Position numbers and translations under genes: made by a program. This document shows, piece by piece, positions 29,369-39,600 of a DNA stretch of 64,000 nucleotides (the stretch's first letter is position 1; the number at the start of each line of letters is the position of its first letter). The notes under the pieces are model-generated. The model was given only the letters and a program-made list of their open reading frames with translations. It did no database searches and was not told where the DNA came from. This DNA is from Beijerinckiaceae bacterium (GTDB lineage: Bacteria; Pseudomonadota; Alphaproteobacteria; Rhizobiales; Beijerinckiaceae): NCBI GenBank assembly GCA_021324915.1, contig JAJPIC010000023.1, positions 119,406 to 183,405 on the forward strand, given 5' to 3'.

Positions 29369-30829
29369 ATGCGGATTCTGCGCTCGATTCTTCTCTCGAC
29401 TTCGCTCTCTCTCGCCTGCCTGCCGGCGCTCGTTGCGACGGCTTCGGCACAACTCGTCATCTCGGTTGGAGTCGCGCCACCTCCGCTGCCGGTTTACGAT
29501 CAGCCACCGATCCCCGAGCCCGGTTACATCTGGGTGCCCGGTTATTGGGCATGGGATGACGATTACGGATATTATTGGGTGCCGGGCACCTGGGTTTTGC
29601 CGCCCGAAGCCGGGCTTCTCTGGACGCCCGGCTATTGGGCCTGGGAAGACGGCCAATATGTCTACAACGATGGCTATTGGGGAGACCGCGTCGGATATTA
29701 CGGCGGCGTTGATTACGGCTACGGCTATACCGGCTACGGCTATGAGGGCGGCTATTGGCGGGGCCACGAGTTTTATTACAACCGCACCGTCAACAACATC
29801 ACCAACGTCAACATCGTCAACGTGTACAACAAGACGGTCATTGAATCGCGCGAAGTCACCCGCGTGAGCTATAACGGCGGGGAAGGCGGCATCAATGCGA
29901 GGCCCACGCCCGAACAGCTCGCCTTCGCGCATCAGCATCATGTCGCCCCGACGCCCGAACAGCAAAACCATATCAAGATGGCGGCGCATGATCCGAACCT
30001 GCGGGAAGCCGTCAACAAAGGCCGCCCGCCGGTCGCAGCAACCCCGAAGCCGGCAGATTTCAAGGGCGCGAATATTGTTCCGGCCAAGACGGCTGGCGAG
30101 CGGCCCAAGGGCCAGGTTATTCCGCAGGGCAAAGGCAAGCCGGGCACGCCCGAAGGAGGCATGAACGCGCCGGCCGCCAATCCCGAAGCAAAGAAGCCGG
30201 AAGGTGCAGGCCGACTCAAACCCGAGACCAACAAGCCCGAGACGAACAAGCCTGAGACGAACAAGCCTGAGACCAACAAGCCCGAGACCACAAACCCCGA
30301 GACCAACAAGCCCGAGACCGGGATGAAACCGGAAAAGCCCAAGGGTCGGGAAACGGGCGGTCCGGCTGAGGGCGGTCCGAAGCCCGAAACGGGCGTGAAA
30401 CCCCAGAAGCCGAAGGGCGGCCCCATGGGCACCGAGCATGCGCCCGAAGGCGGCGTTAAGCCCGAGACCGGGATGAAGCCCGAGAAGCCTCGAGGCGGCT
30501 CCATGGGTGCCGAGCACGGCGGGCCCAAGCCAGAGACGGAAATGAAGCCCGAGAAGCCCAGAGGCGGCTCCATGGGCGCGGAACACGGCGCGAGGCCCGA
30601 ACTCGGCCACCAAGGAGGCGGGCCGGGCGGCGGTCACCCGCCAATGGCGGTGGAACATCCGCACCCGGAAGGTGGCGGCGGTGGTCGCCCGCCGATGGCG
30701 ATGGAGCACCCGCATCCGGCGGGCGGCGGCGGTGGCGGCGGTCATCCGCCGATGGCGATGGAACACCCGCATCCGCCCGCAGGCGGTGGCGGCGGTGGCC
30801 ACCCGGAACACAAGCCGGAGCATCCTTGA
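29369..30829 (+). CDS. Secreted YXWXPGYW-repeat protein with low-complexity tail
   Basis: 486 residues from ATG 29369 (GAAGGA upstream). Signal peptide MRILRSILLSTSLSLACLPA with cleavage near ATASAQ. Residues about 45-130 carry several Y[I/W]W.PGYWAW repeats (GYIWVPGYWAWDDDYGYYWV, LLWTPGYWAWEDGQYVYND), the BcpO-like or YXWGXW repeats common in proteobacterial surface proteins. The middle is helical (RPTPEQLAFAHQHHVAPTPE). The tail has a KPETN tandem repeat and three PPMAxEHPHP blocks in poly-Gly. Probably a cell-surface or periplasmic protein; function unknown. Confidence 0.75.
   Translation: MRILRSILLSTSLSLACLPALVATASAQLVISVGVAPPPLPVYDQPPIPEPGYIWVPGYWAWDDDYGYYWVPGTWVLPPEAGLLWTPGYWAWEDGQYVYNDGYWGDRVGYYGGVDYGYGYTGYGYEGGYWRGHEFYYNRTVNNITNVNIVNVYNKTVIESREVTRVSYNGGEGGINARPTPEQLAFAHQHHVAPTPEQQNHIKMAAHDPNLREAVNKGRPPVAATPKPADFKGANIVPAKTAGERPKGQVIPQGKGKPGTPEGGMNAPAANPEAKKPEGAGRLKPETNKPETNKPETNKPETNKPETTNPETNKPETGMKPEKPKGRETGGPAEGGPKPETGVKPQKPKGGPMGTEHAPEGGVKPETGMKPEKPRGGSMGAEHGGPKPETEMKPEKPRGGSMGAEHGARPELGHQGGGPGGGHPPMAVEHPHPEGGGGGRPPMAMEHPHPAGGGGGGGHPPMAMEHPHPPAGGGGGGHPEHKPEHP
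30221..30310 (+). repeat. Six 15-bp tandem units encoding PETNK-type repeats
   Basis: Units of CCCGAGACCAACAAG with single-base changes (CCTGAGACGAACAAG, CCCGAGACCACAAAC) run head to tail, in frame, giving PETNK six times. Such a repeat could vary in copy number between strains. Confidence 0.85.
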
Positions 30830-30918
30830 ACGGCGGTCGGCAAGCTTCAGCGAGGCGGGCATCGGCATTAGACGCCCGCCTTCCGCCGAGACGCGTATGG
30901 CCGGACGCGCTAAACCAG

Positions 30919-31025
30919 ATGCTTCTGGATCGGACCGATCCAGAAGCATTGAACGCGATCGGTTCTAAAAATTAGAGCGGGATTTGCGCGAAAAACCGGT
31001 ATCCACTTTTTCGCATCCCGCTCTA
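30919..31025 (+). repeat. Intact reference copy of the two-module palindromic repeat
   Basis: Module 1 is a perfect palindrome: ATGCTTCTGGATCGG, one central base, CCGATCCAGAAGCAT (30919-30949). Module 2 (30973-31025) runs from TAGAGCGGGATTTGCGCGAA to TTTTTCGCATCCCGCTCTA and forms a long stem. It ends 29 bp before the chosen lipA start. Other copies in the window are parts or inversions of this one. Confidence 0.8.
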
Positions 31026-31054
31026 CATTGAGCGTCTCGATCTTGGGTTTGCCG

Positions 31055-31996
31055 ATGCCTGACCAAGCTGCGGCTCTTCTCCGTCACCCCGAAAAAGCGC
31101 ACCGGCCGGATCAGCCGAGCGTTCCGAAACCCGACTGGATTCGCGTGAAAGCACCGGGCTCGGCCCAATGGGGAGCGACGCGCGCCCTCGTGCGCGATCT
31201 CAATCTGGTCACGGTCTGCGAAGAGGCCGGCTGCCCCAATATCGGCGAGTGCTGGGACAAGAAGCACGCCACATTCATGATCCTCGGCGACACGTGCACG
31301 CGGGCCTGTGCCTTCTGCAATGTGAAGACAGGCCTGCCGGGCGCCCCCGATCCGCATGAACCGGCCCGTGTTGCCGAAGCGGTCGCGCAACTTCGCCTCA
31401 CGCATGTCGTGATCACATCGGTCGATCGCGACGATCTCGACGACGGCGGTGCGGATCAGTTCGCTCGCGTCATTGCCGCCGTTCGCGTAAAAAGCCCGCA
31501 GACGACGATCGAGGTTTTGACGCCCGATTTCCTGCGCAAATCAGGCGCCCTCGAAAAGGTCGTCGCGGCCAAGCCGGACGTTTTCAACCACAATCTCGAG
31601 ACGGTTGCTTCGCTCTATCCGAGCGTGCGGCCGGGCGCGCGCTATTTCCATTCGATCCGGCTCTTGCAGCGCGCGAAGGAGCTCGATCCGGGGCTTTTCA
31701 CCAAGTCGGGCATTATGGTCGGGCTCGGCGAGGCACGCCACGAAGTCACGCAGCTCATGGACGATCTGCGCACGGCCGAGGTCGATTTTCTGACGATCGG
31801 CCAATATCTTCAGCCGACCCGCAAACATCATCCTGTGGTCGCTTATCTGTCGCCGGAGGAATTCAAGGCGCTCGAGACCGCGGCGCTCGCCAAAGGATTT
31901 CTGCTCGTCTCGGCCTCGCCTTTGACCCGCTCGTCCTACCATGCGGGGCAGGATTTCGCGAAGCTCAGGGCGAAAAGGCACGCTCCAACTGCCTAA
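31055..31996 (+). CDS. lipA: Lipoyl synthase LipA
   Basis: 313 residues from ATG 31055; in-frame TTG codons upstream (31028, 31046) are possible. It inserts sulfur into octanoyl-protein to make the lipoyl group used by E2 and by lipoylated E1 beta. Both iron-sulfur motifs are visible: [12 protein letters not shown] (auxiliary cluster) and [10 protein letters not shown] (radical-SAM CxxxCxxC), plus [14 protein letters not shown] and the C-terminal [10 protein letters not shown]. Its place after lpdA fits the lipoate pathway. Confidence 0.97.
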   Translation: MPDQAAALLRHPEKAHRPDQPSVPKPDWIRVKAPGSAQWGATRALVRDLNLVTVCEEAGCPNIGECWDKKHATFMILGDTCTRACAFCNVKTGLPGAPDPHEPARVAEAVAQLRLTHVVITSVDRDDLDDGGADQFARVIAAVRVKSPQTTIEVLTPDFLRKSGALEKVVAAKPDVFNHNLETVASLYPSVRPGARYFHSIRLLQRAKELDPGLFTKSGIMVGLGEARHEVTQLMDDLRTAEVDFLTIGQYLQPTRKHHPVVAYLSPEEFKALETAALAKGFLLVSASPLTRSSYHAGQDFAKLRAKRHAPTA

Positions 31997-32085
31997 TTTT
32001 GCCGCGCTGCGACATGGATTCGCAAGAGACGGAATAATTTCTGCATCCTGTTTTAACCGATAGCGGGCTATTCTATCTACGAATC

Positions 32086-32541
32086 ATGCCGAGGTTTCAC
32101 GCAAGCCGCACCGTCTCACACCCCGCGCCGGCGATGTTCAATCTGGTCGCGGATGTTGAATCCTATCCGAAATTCCTGCCGCTTTGCCGCGACCTGAAAG
32201 TGCGCAGCCGCAGCACGCTGGCGGACGGACGCGAGGTTCTCGTCGCGGACATGGAGGTCGGCTACAAGGCGATTCGGGAAAGTTTTACGAGCCGCGTGAC
32301 GCTCGATCGGGGGAATAGCGAGATCCTGGTCGAATATATCAGCGGGCCTTTCCGCCATCTCGAGAACCGCTGGCATTTCACCGAACTTGGTCCGGAATCG
32401 AGCAAGATCGATTTTGATATCGCCTATGAATTCAAGAGCCGCACGCTAGCCCTTCTGGTCGGCGGCATGTTCGAGGCGGCCTTCCGCAAATTCGCAGAAG
32501 CATTTGAGAGCCGCGCCGATCTCGTCTACGGCCACGCTTAA
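32086..32541 (+). CDS. COQ10/RatA-type START-domain protein
   Basis: 151 residues, a single SRPBCC/START-like domain: SHPAPAMFNLVADVESYPKF (11-30), LPLCRDLKV, the DMEVGYKAIRESFTSRVTLD region and GPFRHLENRWHF. Members bind ubiquinone (COQ10) or act as the ribosome-associated protein RatA; the two cannot be told apart by sequence alone. The lipA-coq10-cinA-ispDF order is the usual rhizobial one, but here cinA is followed by an accessory block. Confidence 0.9.
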   Translation: MPRFHASRTVSHPAPAMFNLVADVESYPKFLPLCRDLKVRSRSTLADGREVLVADMEVGYKAIRESFTSRVTLDRGNSEILVEYISGPFRHLENRWHFTELGPESSKIDFDIAYEFKSRTLALLVGGMFEAAFRKFAEAFESRADLVYGHA

Positions 32542-32559
32542 ACCGTGTCATCGCGCCGC

Positions 32560-32632
32560 CCAAGCAGGTCGAAGCGATCCCGGGAATGGATTGAAGGCTG
32601 GATTGCTTCGCTCGCAATGACGGGTTGCTAGG
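32560..32632 (-). repeat. Short copy of the GTCATTGCGAGCGAAGC repeat between convergent genes
   Basis: On the minus strand: GTCATTGCGAGCGAAGCAAT CCAGCC. Partly palindromic with GGATTGAAGGCTGGATTGC. The cinA stop TAG is five bases from its edge. It lies between convergent genes where a bidirectional terminator is expected. Confidence 0.6.
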
Positions 32633-33116
32633 GTGCAGCCGCAAAAAGGAGGTCGAGTGCCGTCTCGACCGCGGCGGATCGGATCGCAGCGCGGCCCGCG
32701 CTTCCGAAACGTTTCTCCAAGAGCTTGATCGCTCCAGCGCGTCCGCAGCCGAAATAGACAAGGCCGACGGGCTTGGCGGCCGAGCCGCCGTCCGGTCCCG
32801 CAATTCCCGTGACCGAGATCGCAATTTCCGCCGGCGAGTGAACCAAGGCGCCTTCCGCCATGGCCTGCGCGACCTCGCGGCTCACCGCGCCGAATTTTTC
32901 GATGAGCGAAGAAGGCACGCCAAGATCTTCGTCCTTGGCGCGATTGGAATAGGTCACGTAGCCGCGCTCGAGCACATTGGACGATCCCGGGATTTCAGTG
33001 ATGAGCGCGGCAATGAGGCCGCCAGTGCAGGATTCGGCTGTGACGAGCTTCAGGCCGCGCGCCCGATAAAGCGCAACGAGCCGTTCGGCGCGGATGAGGA
33101 ACCCGGGAGCGAACAT
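32628..33116 (-). CDS. pncC: CinA-family nicotinamide-nucleotide amidase (C-terminal domain type)
   Basis: 162 residues from ATG 33116, where the family starts (MFAPGFLIRAERLVALYRAR); the frame is open to 33185 but that part is out of family. The CinA C-terminal domain shows LVTAESCTGGLIAALITEIP with the catalytic Ser, the YSNRAKDEDLGV segment, then SVTGIAGPDGGSAAKPVGLV. It deamidates NMN. It lacks the N-terminal MoeA-like domain of full-length CinA. Confidence 0.93.
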   Translation of the reverse strand: MFAPGFLIRAERLVALYRARGLKLVTAESCTGGLIAALITEIPGSSNVLERGYVTYSNRAKDEDLGVPSSLIEKFGAVSREVAQAMAEGALVHSPAEIAISVTGIAGPDGGSAAKPVGLVYFGCGRAGAIKLLEKRFGSAGRAAIRSAAVETALDLLFAAAP

Positions 33117-33202
33117 GAGGTTACTCGGCTTGCCGCCTTTTAGCCGCTGGCGATTGCTGCGCCAATCGGCAAGGTGCTGGAACACCGATTTGGGAGGGCC
33201 GG

Positions 33203-33454
33203 ATGGGTACCTCGATCACCTTAGGCCTGACCGGCGCATTCGTCCTGGCGCTCGGCGCTGCTTTGGCTGAGACCAATGGGTCCACAAATGCGCCGGCAAC
33301 CAGCGATGACGCGGCCGGGGCCGCGCGCTATCAGTCCTTTGGATACAACAGCCAGCTCAAGCAATGCGCGACGCCTGCCGCCTGTGGGATTCATGGGCAG
33401 CCGCAATCGGAAAAAGACAAGGATCGAAGCAAGAGCCCCGAAAGAGGCCAGTAA
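33203..33454 (+). CDS. Small secreted hypothetical protein
   Basis: 83 residues with GGGAGGG seven bases before the ATG. Signal peptide MGTSITLGLTGAFVLALGAA (cleavage near ALAET). The mature part is polar with two cysteines (KQCATPAACGIHG, C58 and C64) and a charged tail (SEKDKDRSKSPERGQ). No family recognised. It converges with the Cys-rich gene, with only 3 bp between the stops. Confidence 0.6.
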   Translation: MGTSITLGLTGAFVLALGAALAETNGSTNAPATSDDAAGAARYQSFGYNSQLKQCATPAACGIHGQPQSEKDKDRSKSPERGQ

Positions 33455-33457
33455 AGG

Positions 33458-33841
33458 TCAGCTTAGCGGCTTGCCATCGCCGCAGGAATCACTGGCGCGG
33501 GTCACGCGTCGATAGCCGCGCGCGCCAAGTTCAGGCGAGGGCAGGGGCGCAAATCTGAAGCAATGGCCGGCATGGCGCCAATATTCGATCGTCTCGCCAT
33601 GCTTGCGCTGGGGGATAATGCCGCCCGTTTGCGACTTCCATAATGCGCAATCCTGGCAGATCACGGGACCCGGGCCGGCCGGCGCGCCTTCGGCGCATCC
33701 GCTATCGGCATAAGTTTCCGGCCAATGCGCAACCTCATCGACGGCGTGGCTTGGAAGCGGCGCATGACGCCGGCAGAGCCCCTCTTGGGTGCCCTTGCGC
33801 TCCCAGAACACGCACACTGCGCACTTGCAATAATCAGACAT
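33458..33841 (-). CDS. Cysteine-rich protein with two similar CxxC...C...C halves
   Basis: 127 residues with GGAG eight bases upstream. Two similar halves: C7xxC10 (CAVCVFW), C23 (LCRRHAPLPS) and C49; then C62xxC65 (CQDCALW), C94 (HCFRFAPLPS) and C120. The spacing from third to fourth Cys is 26 in both halves. The shared CxxCx[F/L]W and C[R/F]R[H/F]APLPS motifs show an internal duplication. No signal peptide. The four-Cys pattern suggests zinc or iron-sulfur binding, but no named family is recognised. It starts 24 bp after the outer-membrane factor stop on the same strand, so it may belong to the efflux operon. Confidence 0.65.
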   Translation of the reverse strand: MSDYCKCAVCVFWERKGTQEGLCRRHAPLPSHAVDEVAHWPETYADSGCAEGAPAGPGPVICQDCALWKSQTGGIIPQRKHGETIEYWRHAGHCFRFAPLPSPELGARGYRRVTRASDSCGDGKPLS

Positions 33842-33865
33842 GATGCGCTCCGCGCGGCCGCTCGA

Positions 33866-35299
33866 TCATGGGTCGACCGCATTGACGCCGGCGAGCTCGG
33901 TTGACGACCAGCCGCCTCCGAGCGCCAGGATCAGCCCGACGCTCGTCTGCAGCCGCTGCGTCTGGACCAGCAAGGAGCTGCGTTCGGCATCGAAGGCGGC
34001 AGTCTGCGCCGTGACAACATCTAAATAATTCACCGCGCCTTCGCGATAGGAGGTCAAGGCCAGATTTGCCGCTTGTTCTGCCGCGACCGCCGCTCCGGCG
34101 AGATCGACTCCCTCGGTTTGCAGCGAATGAAGGCTCGCAAGATCGTCTTCGACCTCCTGGATCGCGTGCAGGACCGTGCTGCGATATTGCGCGACGGTCT
34201 GCAGATAGGCCGCTTCCTTGACCGCGAGCTGGGCACGCCGCAGGCCCGCATCGAAGAGCGGCAGATACACCGAGGGACCGACCGACCACATAGAGTTCGG
34301 CAGACTTATGAGATTAAGGCCGGTGTCCTGCTCGCCGGCGAGGAGATTGAGGGTAAGGGTCGGAAAGAAGGCGGCGCGCGCAATACCGATCGATTCATTG
34401 GCGGCCGCAGTCGCGCGCTCGGCTGCCGCGACGTCCGGCCGCCGTTCGAGCAGGCTCGAGGGAACGCCAGCCGGGAAGTTGGGTACCTGAATGAGCTTCG
34501 TGCTCGGCGCAATCGAAAAGTTCGAAGCCGGTTTTCCGATGAGCGTCGCTATCGCATGTTCGTACGCAGCACGGGGTCCGCTCAGCGCCGCGAGTAGGCC
34601 CTGGGTGTTCTTGAGCTGCACTTCGGCGCGCGCCACGTCGATGGGCGGCGCGATTTTACCCGTGAGCCGTTCCTCGGTGAGCTGAAGCGCAGTCTGATAG
34701 GCCGCGACCGTGTCGCGCAGAAGCTTGGCCTCGAGATCAAGGCCGCGCAGGCTCACATAATCGCGCGCCAATTCCCCTTGCAGGCTGATGCGGACAGATT
34801 CGAGGTCGGCGGCGCTCGCTTGTGCTTGCGCCTCGGCAGCCTTGACCCGGTCGCGGATGCGCCCCCAGAGATCGACTTCATAGCTCGCCGTCGCCTGGAT
34901 CGTATTGGCGCCGTAATAGGTAGGCTGGTTCGGGCTGCGCAGCGGACGATGTGCGGATTGCTTATTGCCCGAAAACGTATCCTCGTTGTCGACCTCGGGA
35001 TAGAAGGCTGATTGTGCTTCGAGGATATAATCCTGCGCCTGCGTGTAATTGGCGAGCGCCGCGGCAAGGTCCGGATTGGCGGCAGCAACCTGCGGCTCGA
35101 GCTCGTCCAAGGTCCGGTCGTGAAAGGTGCGCCACCAATCTCCATGAGGCGCTCCGTCGCTTGGCTGCGCCAATTGCCAATTGCCGGCTTCTTTGAAATG
35201 GGCCGGCACCTCGACCGCTGGCGGATGATAGGCGGGCGCGAGATCGCAGGCGCCGACCAACAGCGCCGGCGCGACCGCCAGGCCGATCCGAACTCGCAT
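33866..35299 (-). CDS. RND efflux outer-membrane factor, NodT/OprM-type lipoprotein
   Basis: 477 residues from ATG 35299. Signal peptide with lipobox LLVGAC (lipid Cys18), then AYHPPAVEVP and two OEP domains with coiled-coil segments (GELARDYVSLRGLDLEAKLL, later QVEDDLASLHSLQTE-like) and a repeat of the TLNLLAG beta-barrel region. It forms the trimeric outer-membrane channel of the tripartite pump with the two genes upstream. The gene order pump-adaptor-channel is the reverse of the common adaptor-pump-channel. Confidence 0.92.
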   Translation of the reverse strand: MRVRIGLAVAPALLVGACDLAPAYHPPAVEVPAHFKEAGNWQLAQPSDGAPHGDWWRTFHDRTLDELEPQVAAANPDLAAALANYTQAQDYILEAQSAFYPEVDNEDTFSGNKQSAHRPLRSPNQPTYYGANTIQATASYEVDLWGRIRDRVKAAEAQAQASAADLESVRISLQGELARDYVSLRGLDLEAKLLRDTVAAYQTALQLTEERLTGKIAPPIDVARAEVQLKNTQGLLAALSGPRAAYEHAIATLIGKPASNFSIAPSTKLIQVPNFPAGVPSSLLERRPDVAAAERATAAANESIGIARAAFFPTLTLNLLAGEQDTGLNLISLPNSMWSVGPSVYLPLFDAGLRRAQLAVKEAAYLQTVAQYRSTVLHAIQEVEDDLASLHSLQTEGVDLAGAAVAAEQAANLALTSYREGAVNYLDVVTAQTAAFDAERSSLLVQTQRLQTSVGLILALGGGWSSTELAGVNAVDP

Positions 35300-35421
35300 C
35301 TCAACACCCCCGTCCGAGCTCTGGAGCGGCGGACGCTCCGATCGCATCGGAGCTGCCGCTCCAGTCCTTTGTTTGAGCATCGGAATTCCCAAAGCCGGCA
35401 GTTACTTTTGGGTCCGATGCT

Positions 35422-36645
35422 TTACCGCGCGCTGAGCTCGGGTGCGGGCTCGCCGCCCGCGACATGCACTTTGTCCCCTTCGGAAATCGAATCCCAGGGG
35501 CTTCTGATCACCCGGTCGTTTGTCGTCAGCCCGGACAGGACTTCGACTTCCGTGCCGAGATCGCGTCCGACTTGGATGGGTTTCAGCACGACCTTGTCAT
35601 CGGAGCCGATGGTCGCGACTTCAGGACGGTCTCTCCGGAACATGAGTGCGCTCGCAGGTATCCGCAAAACCTCCTGGTTCGCCGGTAACTTAAAATGGAC
35701 CTCGGCAAAAGAGCCGGGCTGCAACACCCCATCTTTATTGTCCCTGTGCAGCTCGACGAGAAGCGCGCGACCACGCGAAGAAATAGCGTTTGAGGTCGTC
35801 GCCACCGCGGCTTCGAAAGAGCGGTCCGGATATTGCGGCAGCTTGAGCTCGGCATTCATGCCGACGCTGATCTGCGCACTGAAGGATTGCGGAACGGAAA
35901 CATAGATGCGCAATTCATCGAGATCGGCGATTTCGAAGAGCGGCGAGGGCGTGCCGGAACTCGCAAATTCGCCGAGCCGGCTATTGGTCGGGGTTGAATT
36001 GACGAGCGCGCCGACATCGACGTTACGCGCAGTCACGACGCCACCGAACGGCGCGATGATCTTCTTGTAGCTCTCGAGAGCGGCGAGTTTCGCCACATTG
36101 GCTTTCGCTGCGACGACTGCCGCCTTGCTCGCCTCGTATTCGCCGGCCTTCACATCCGCATCCTGCTGCGAGACGGCGGCGGTATTGCGCATGGCCTGCC
36201 AACGTTTGGCCGTGAGCTCGGCGAGCGTCTCGTCGGCCTGCGCCTTGGCGAGCTCGCCCTTTGCTTGTTCGTATTGCTGATCGAGATCCGGCGTATCGAT
36301 GTCCGCGAGCAGATCGCCGGCTTTTACTTTCGCGCCGATATCCTTGTACCACATTTTCACATAGCCGTTGACGCGGGCATAGAGCGGCGCCTGATACCAG
36401 GCCTCGACATTGCCGGGCAGGGTGAGATCCTGGCTGCCCACCCCTCGCTCGGGTTGGACGATATCGACGGTCGGAACCGCCTGCGCCTGCGTCCACTGCG
36501 TCAGCGCATTCTCGTTCTTCTCCCGCGTGGTCACGCCGAAGAAAGCGACGCCCATCGCCACAAGCGCGGCGAGCAGAAGGCGAGACTTGACCTTGCGGCC
36601 GAGCCTTTTGGCCTCTTTCGGAGACAGGTTCGCGGCGTTTTCCAT
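35422..36645 (-). CDS. RND efflux periplasmic adaptor (membrane fusion protein)
   Basis: 407 residues. One N-terminal membrane helix (LLLAALVAMGVAFFGVTTRE, 22-41), a biotinyl-lipoyl-like hairpin (LPGNVEAWYQAPLYARVNGY; VKAGDLLADIDTPDLDQQYE), a coiled coil (about 125-195) and a beta-barrel domain (LGEFASSGTPSPLFEIADLD). The ATG is 5 bp after the pump stop. It bridges the pump and the outer-membrane channel. Confidence 0.94.
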   Translation of the reverse strand: MENAANLSPKEAKRLGRKVKSRLLLAALVAMGVAFFGVTTREKNENALTQWTQAQAVPTVDIVQPERGVGSQDLTLPGNVEAWYQAPLYARVNGYVKMWYKDIGAKVKAGDLLADIDTPDLDQQYEQAKGELAKAQADETLAELTAKRWQAMRNTAAVSQQDADVKAGEYEASKAAVVAAKANVAKLAALESYKKIIAPFGGVVTARNVDVGALVNSTPTNSRLGEFASSGTPSPLFEIADLDELRIYVSVPQSFSAQISVGMNAELKLPQYPDRSFEAAVATTSNAISSRGRALLVELHRDNKDGVLQPGSFAEVHFKLPANQEVLRIPASALMFRRDRPEVATIGSDDKVVLKPIQVGRDLGTEVEVLSGLTTNDRVIRSPWDSISEGDKVHVAGGEPAPELSAR

Positions 36646-36650
36646 ATGCG

Positions 36651-39600
36651 CTAAACAACCGAATGGTTTTGCTCATGGCGGCCATGCACCAAGGTAAACA
36701 ATGCCGGCACGAACAAGAGAGTTGCTCCGGTGGCGCAGATGAGGCCGCCGATCACCGCACGTCCGAGCGGTGCATTCTGCTCGGCGCTGAGCGCCATGGG
36801 CAGCATGCCGATGATCATCGCGAGCGCCGTCATCAGAACCGGCCGAAAGCGGGTGAAGCCGGCGTCGAGCGCGGCGGTGCGCGCGTCTGCGCCTTGCGCC
36901 AGTTTTTCCCGCGCAAAACTGACGACGAGAATGCTGTTGGCGGTGGCGACGCCCATGCACATGATCGCTCCGGTAAGGGCCGGAACCGACAAAGTCGTAA
37001 AGCTCGAGAACAACATCCAGACGATGCCGGCCAAAGCCGTCGGCAGCGCCGCGACGATCACGAAAGGATCGAGCCAAGACTGAAAATTGACGACGATCAG
37101 AAGATAGATGAAGACGATTGCCAGGGCGAGGCCGGCGAAAAGTTGTCCATAGGCCTCTTTCATCGTGCTCACCTGTCCGCGCAGGACGACGGTCGAGCCC
37201 GGCGGCGCTTGCGCCTTCGTATCGGCGAGGATCTTCTGGATGTCGGTGGCGACGCTGCCGAGATCGCGGCCGTGCGCGCTAGCGTAAATGTCGACGACCG
37301 GCTGCACATTATAGTGCGAAACCACGCCATCGCTCCAGCCACGCCTGATTTGAGCGATCCCGCCCAGGAGCTGAGTGCCGTTCACGCCCGTCACCGGAAC
37401 ATTGTTGAGATCGCCGAGCGTATTCATCCAATATTGCGGCATCTGGACGACGATCGGATAGGAAACGCCGTTCTTCGGATTGAGCCAGAAGGTGGGCGCC
37501 GTCTGAAAACTGCCGGCGAGCGTATCTTGCAGCGAATTAGCCGCGTCCTTCTCCGACACGCCGACGGTGCCGGCGAGCGACCGATTGACATTGACATAGA
37601 GCGTCGGGACGTTGAAGGCCTGCTGAATGCGCGGATCTGCAACCCCCGTGACCTTGGCTATCCGGCCAAAAATCTTGTTCACATAGGCGCGGTCGGCCTG
37701 CAGATTTTGGCCGATCACTTGCACGTCGATCGGTGCCGGCAGACCGAAGTTGAGGATCTGGGTCACCATATCAGCGGGCAGGAAGGCGAAGGTCGTCCCC
37801 GGAAAAAGCCGCGGCAGCTTTTCGCGCAAGGTCGTGACGTAATCTGCGGTGTCTTTCGCCATGTCGGGCTTCAACGTGATGAGGACATCCGCATCCGCTT
37901 CTCCGATGCTGCCGGAATTGGCGTAAGCCATATTGATGCCGCTGATCGGCAGCCCAAGATTGTCGACGACGCTATCGAGGGCGGCGGGCGGGATGACTCC
38001 GCGGATCGCGTTCTCGATCCTGTCGCAGAGCTCGGCGGTCTCCTCGATCCGCGTTCCGACCTGGGCTCGCACATGCAACCTGATCTGATTGGATTCGATC
38101 GAAGGAAAGAAATTCTGGCCGAGGAGCGGAACGAGACCGAAGGATGCAACGACGACGACAAGAAAGCCGATAATGAACGTCCAGCGCCCGCGAAGGGCGA
38201 GCACGAGGAGATTGCGGTAGCCGGTCCGAATTGTCTCGAAGCGATGTTCGAAAGCGCGCTGGAAGCGAACGAGCGGATTGCGGCTCGGTCGAGCTTCGTC
38301 ACCGGCGGCGGGATGATGGGCTTGCGTCGCGAGGAGATAGCGGGCGAGCGTATTCACCAAAGTGCGTGAAAGCAGATAAGAGAAGCCGAGCGCGAAGACC
38401 ACCGCCTTGGCCATGGGCCGGAAGAGGAAACCTGAGACGCCACCGAGGCCGAACATCGGCACGAAGACAATCCAGATGCAAAGGAGAGACACGGTCGCCG
38501 GAATAACGATCTGACGGGCACCGTCCATGATCGCGAGCTCGATCTCCTTGCCCTGTTCGAGATGATAATTGATGTTCTCAATCGTCACCGTCGCATCATC
38601 GACGAGAATGCCGACCGCCAAAGCGAGACCGCCGAGCGTCATCACATTGATCGTCTCGCCGGTTGCCGAGAGCAGCGCAATCGAGCCCATGACGGCGAGC
38701 GGGATCGAAATCAAGATGATCGTCGTCGAGCGCCAGCTCCCGAGGAAGAGCAAGATCATGAGTCCGGTGAGGGCCGCGGCGATTGCGCCTTCGCGCAAGA
38801 CGCTGTCGACCGAGGCCTGCACGAAGGTCGATTGATCTCCGACCGCTTTGATGTCGATGTCGGGCGGGAGAGAGCTCCGGATCTTCGGCAGGAGCGCCTT
38901 GACCCCGTTGATGACGTCGAGCGTCGAGACCGTGCCTGCTTTCTGAATGGTCATCAGCACGGCGTGCGCGCCGTTGACACGGACCATGTTGATCTGCGGC
39001 GGATAGGAATCGTGCACGAATGCGACGTCGCCGATATAGACCATCGCATTGTCGACCCATTTGATCGGCGCTTGGTTGAGGTCCGCAACGTCTTGCGGGG
39101 CGTCGTTCATATCGACCACATATTCGAACCGGCCGATCTTGGTCGTCCCCATCGGAATAATCAGGTTCTGCTGGGCGAGCGCGTTCACGACGTCTTCGGC
39201 GGAAAGACCATAGGACTGGAGCTTGTGCTGATTGATATCGACCTGCACTTGGCGGACCTTGCCGCCAAAGGGTGAAGGGATGGCCGTGCCGGCGACGGTC
39301 GCGAGCTGCGGACGGATGAAGTTCTGCGCATAATCGAAGAGCTGTGCCTGCGAAATCTTGCTGCTCGATATGGCGAGCTGCAGGACAGGCACGCTCGACG
39401 CGTTGAAGAAGAGCACGTAGGGCGGCGTGATGCCGGGCGGCAGGTATTTGAGCACCGTCTGGGAAGCGGCAGTGACTTGCGCCAGCGCCGTGTTGATATT
39501 GACGTCGGGCTGGAAGAAGACCTTGACGATTCCATAGCCGGTCAACGATTGCGATTCCATGTGCTGGATATCGTTGACCTGCGAACTCAGGGTGCGCTCG

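Noticed and set aside
30221..30310. CRISPR-like array
   Set aside because: The 15-bp units are contiguous with no spacers and are in frame within a coding sequence.
36663..38369. A 568-codon plus-strand frame opposite the RND pump
   Set aside because: Charged low-complexity shadow of a membrane-protein gene.
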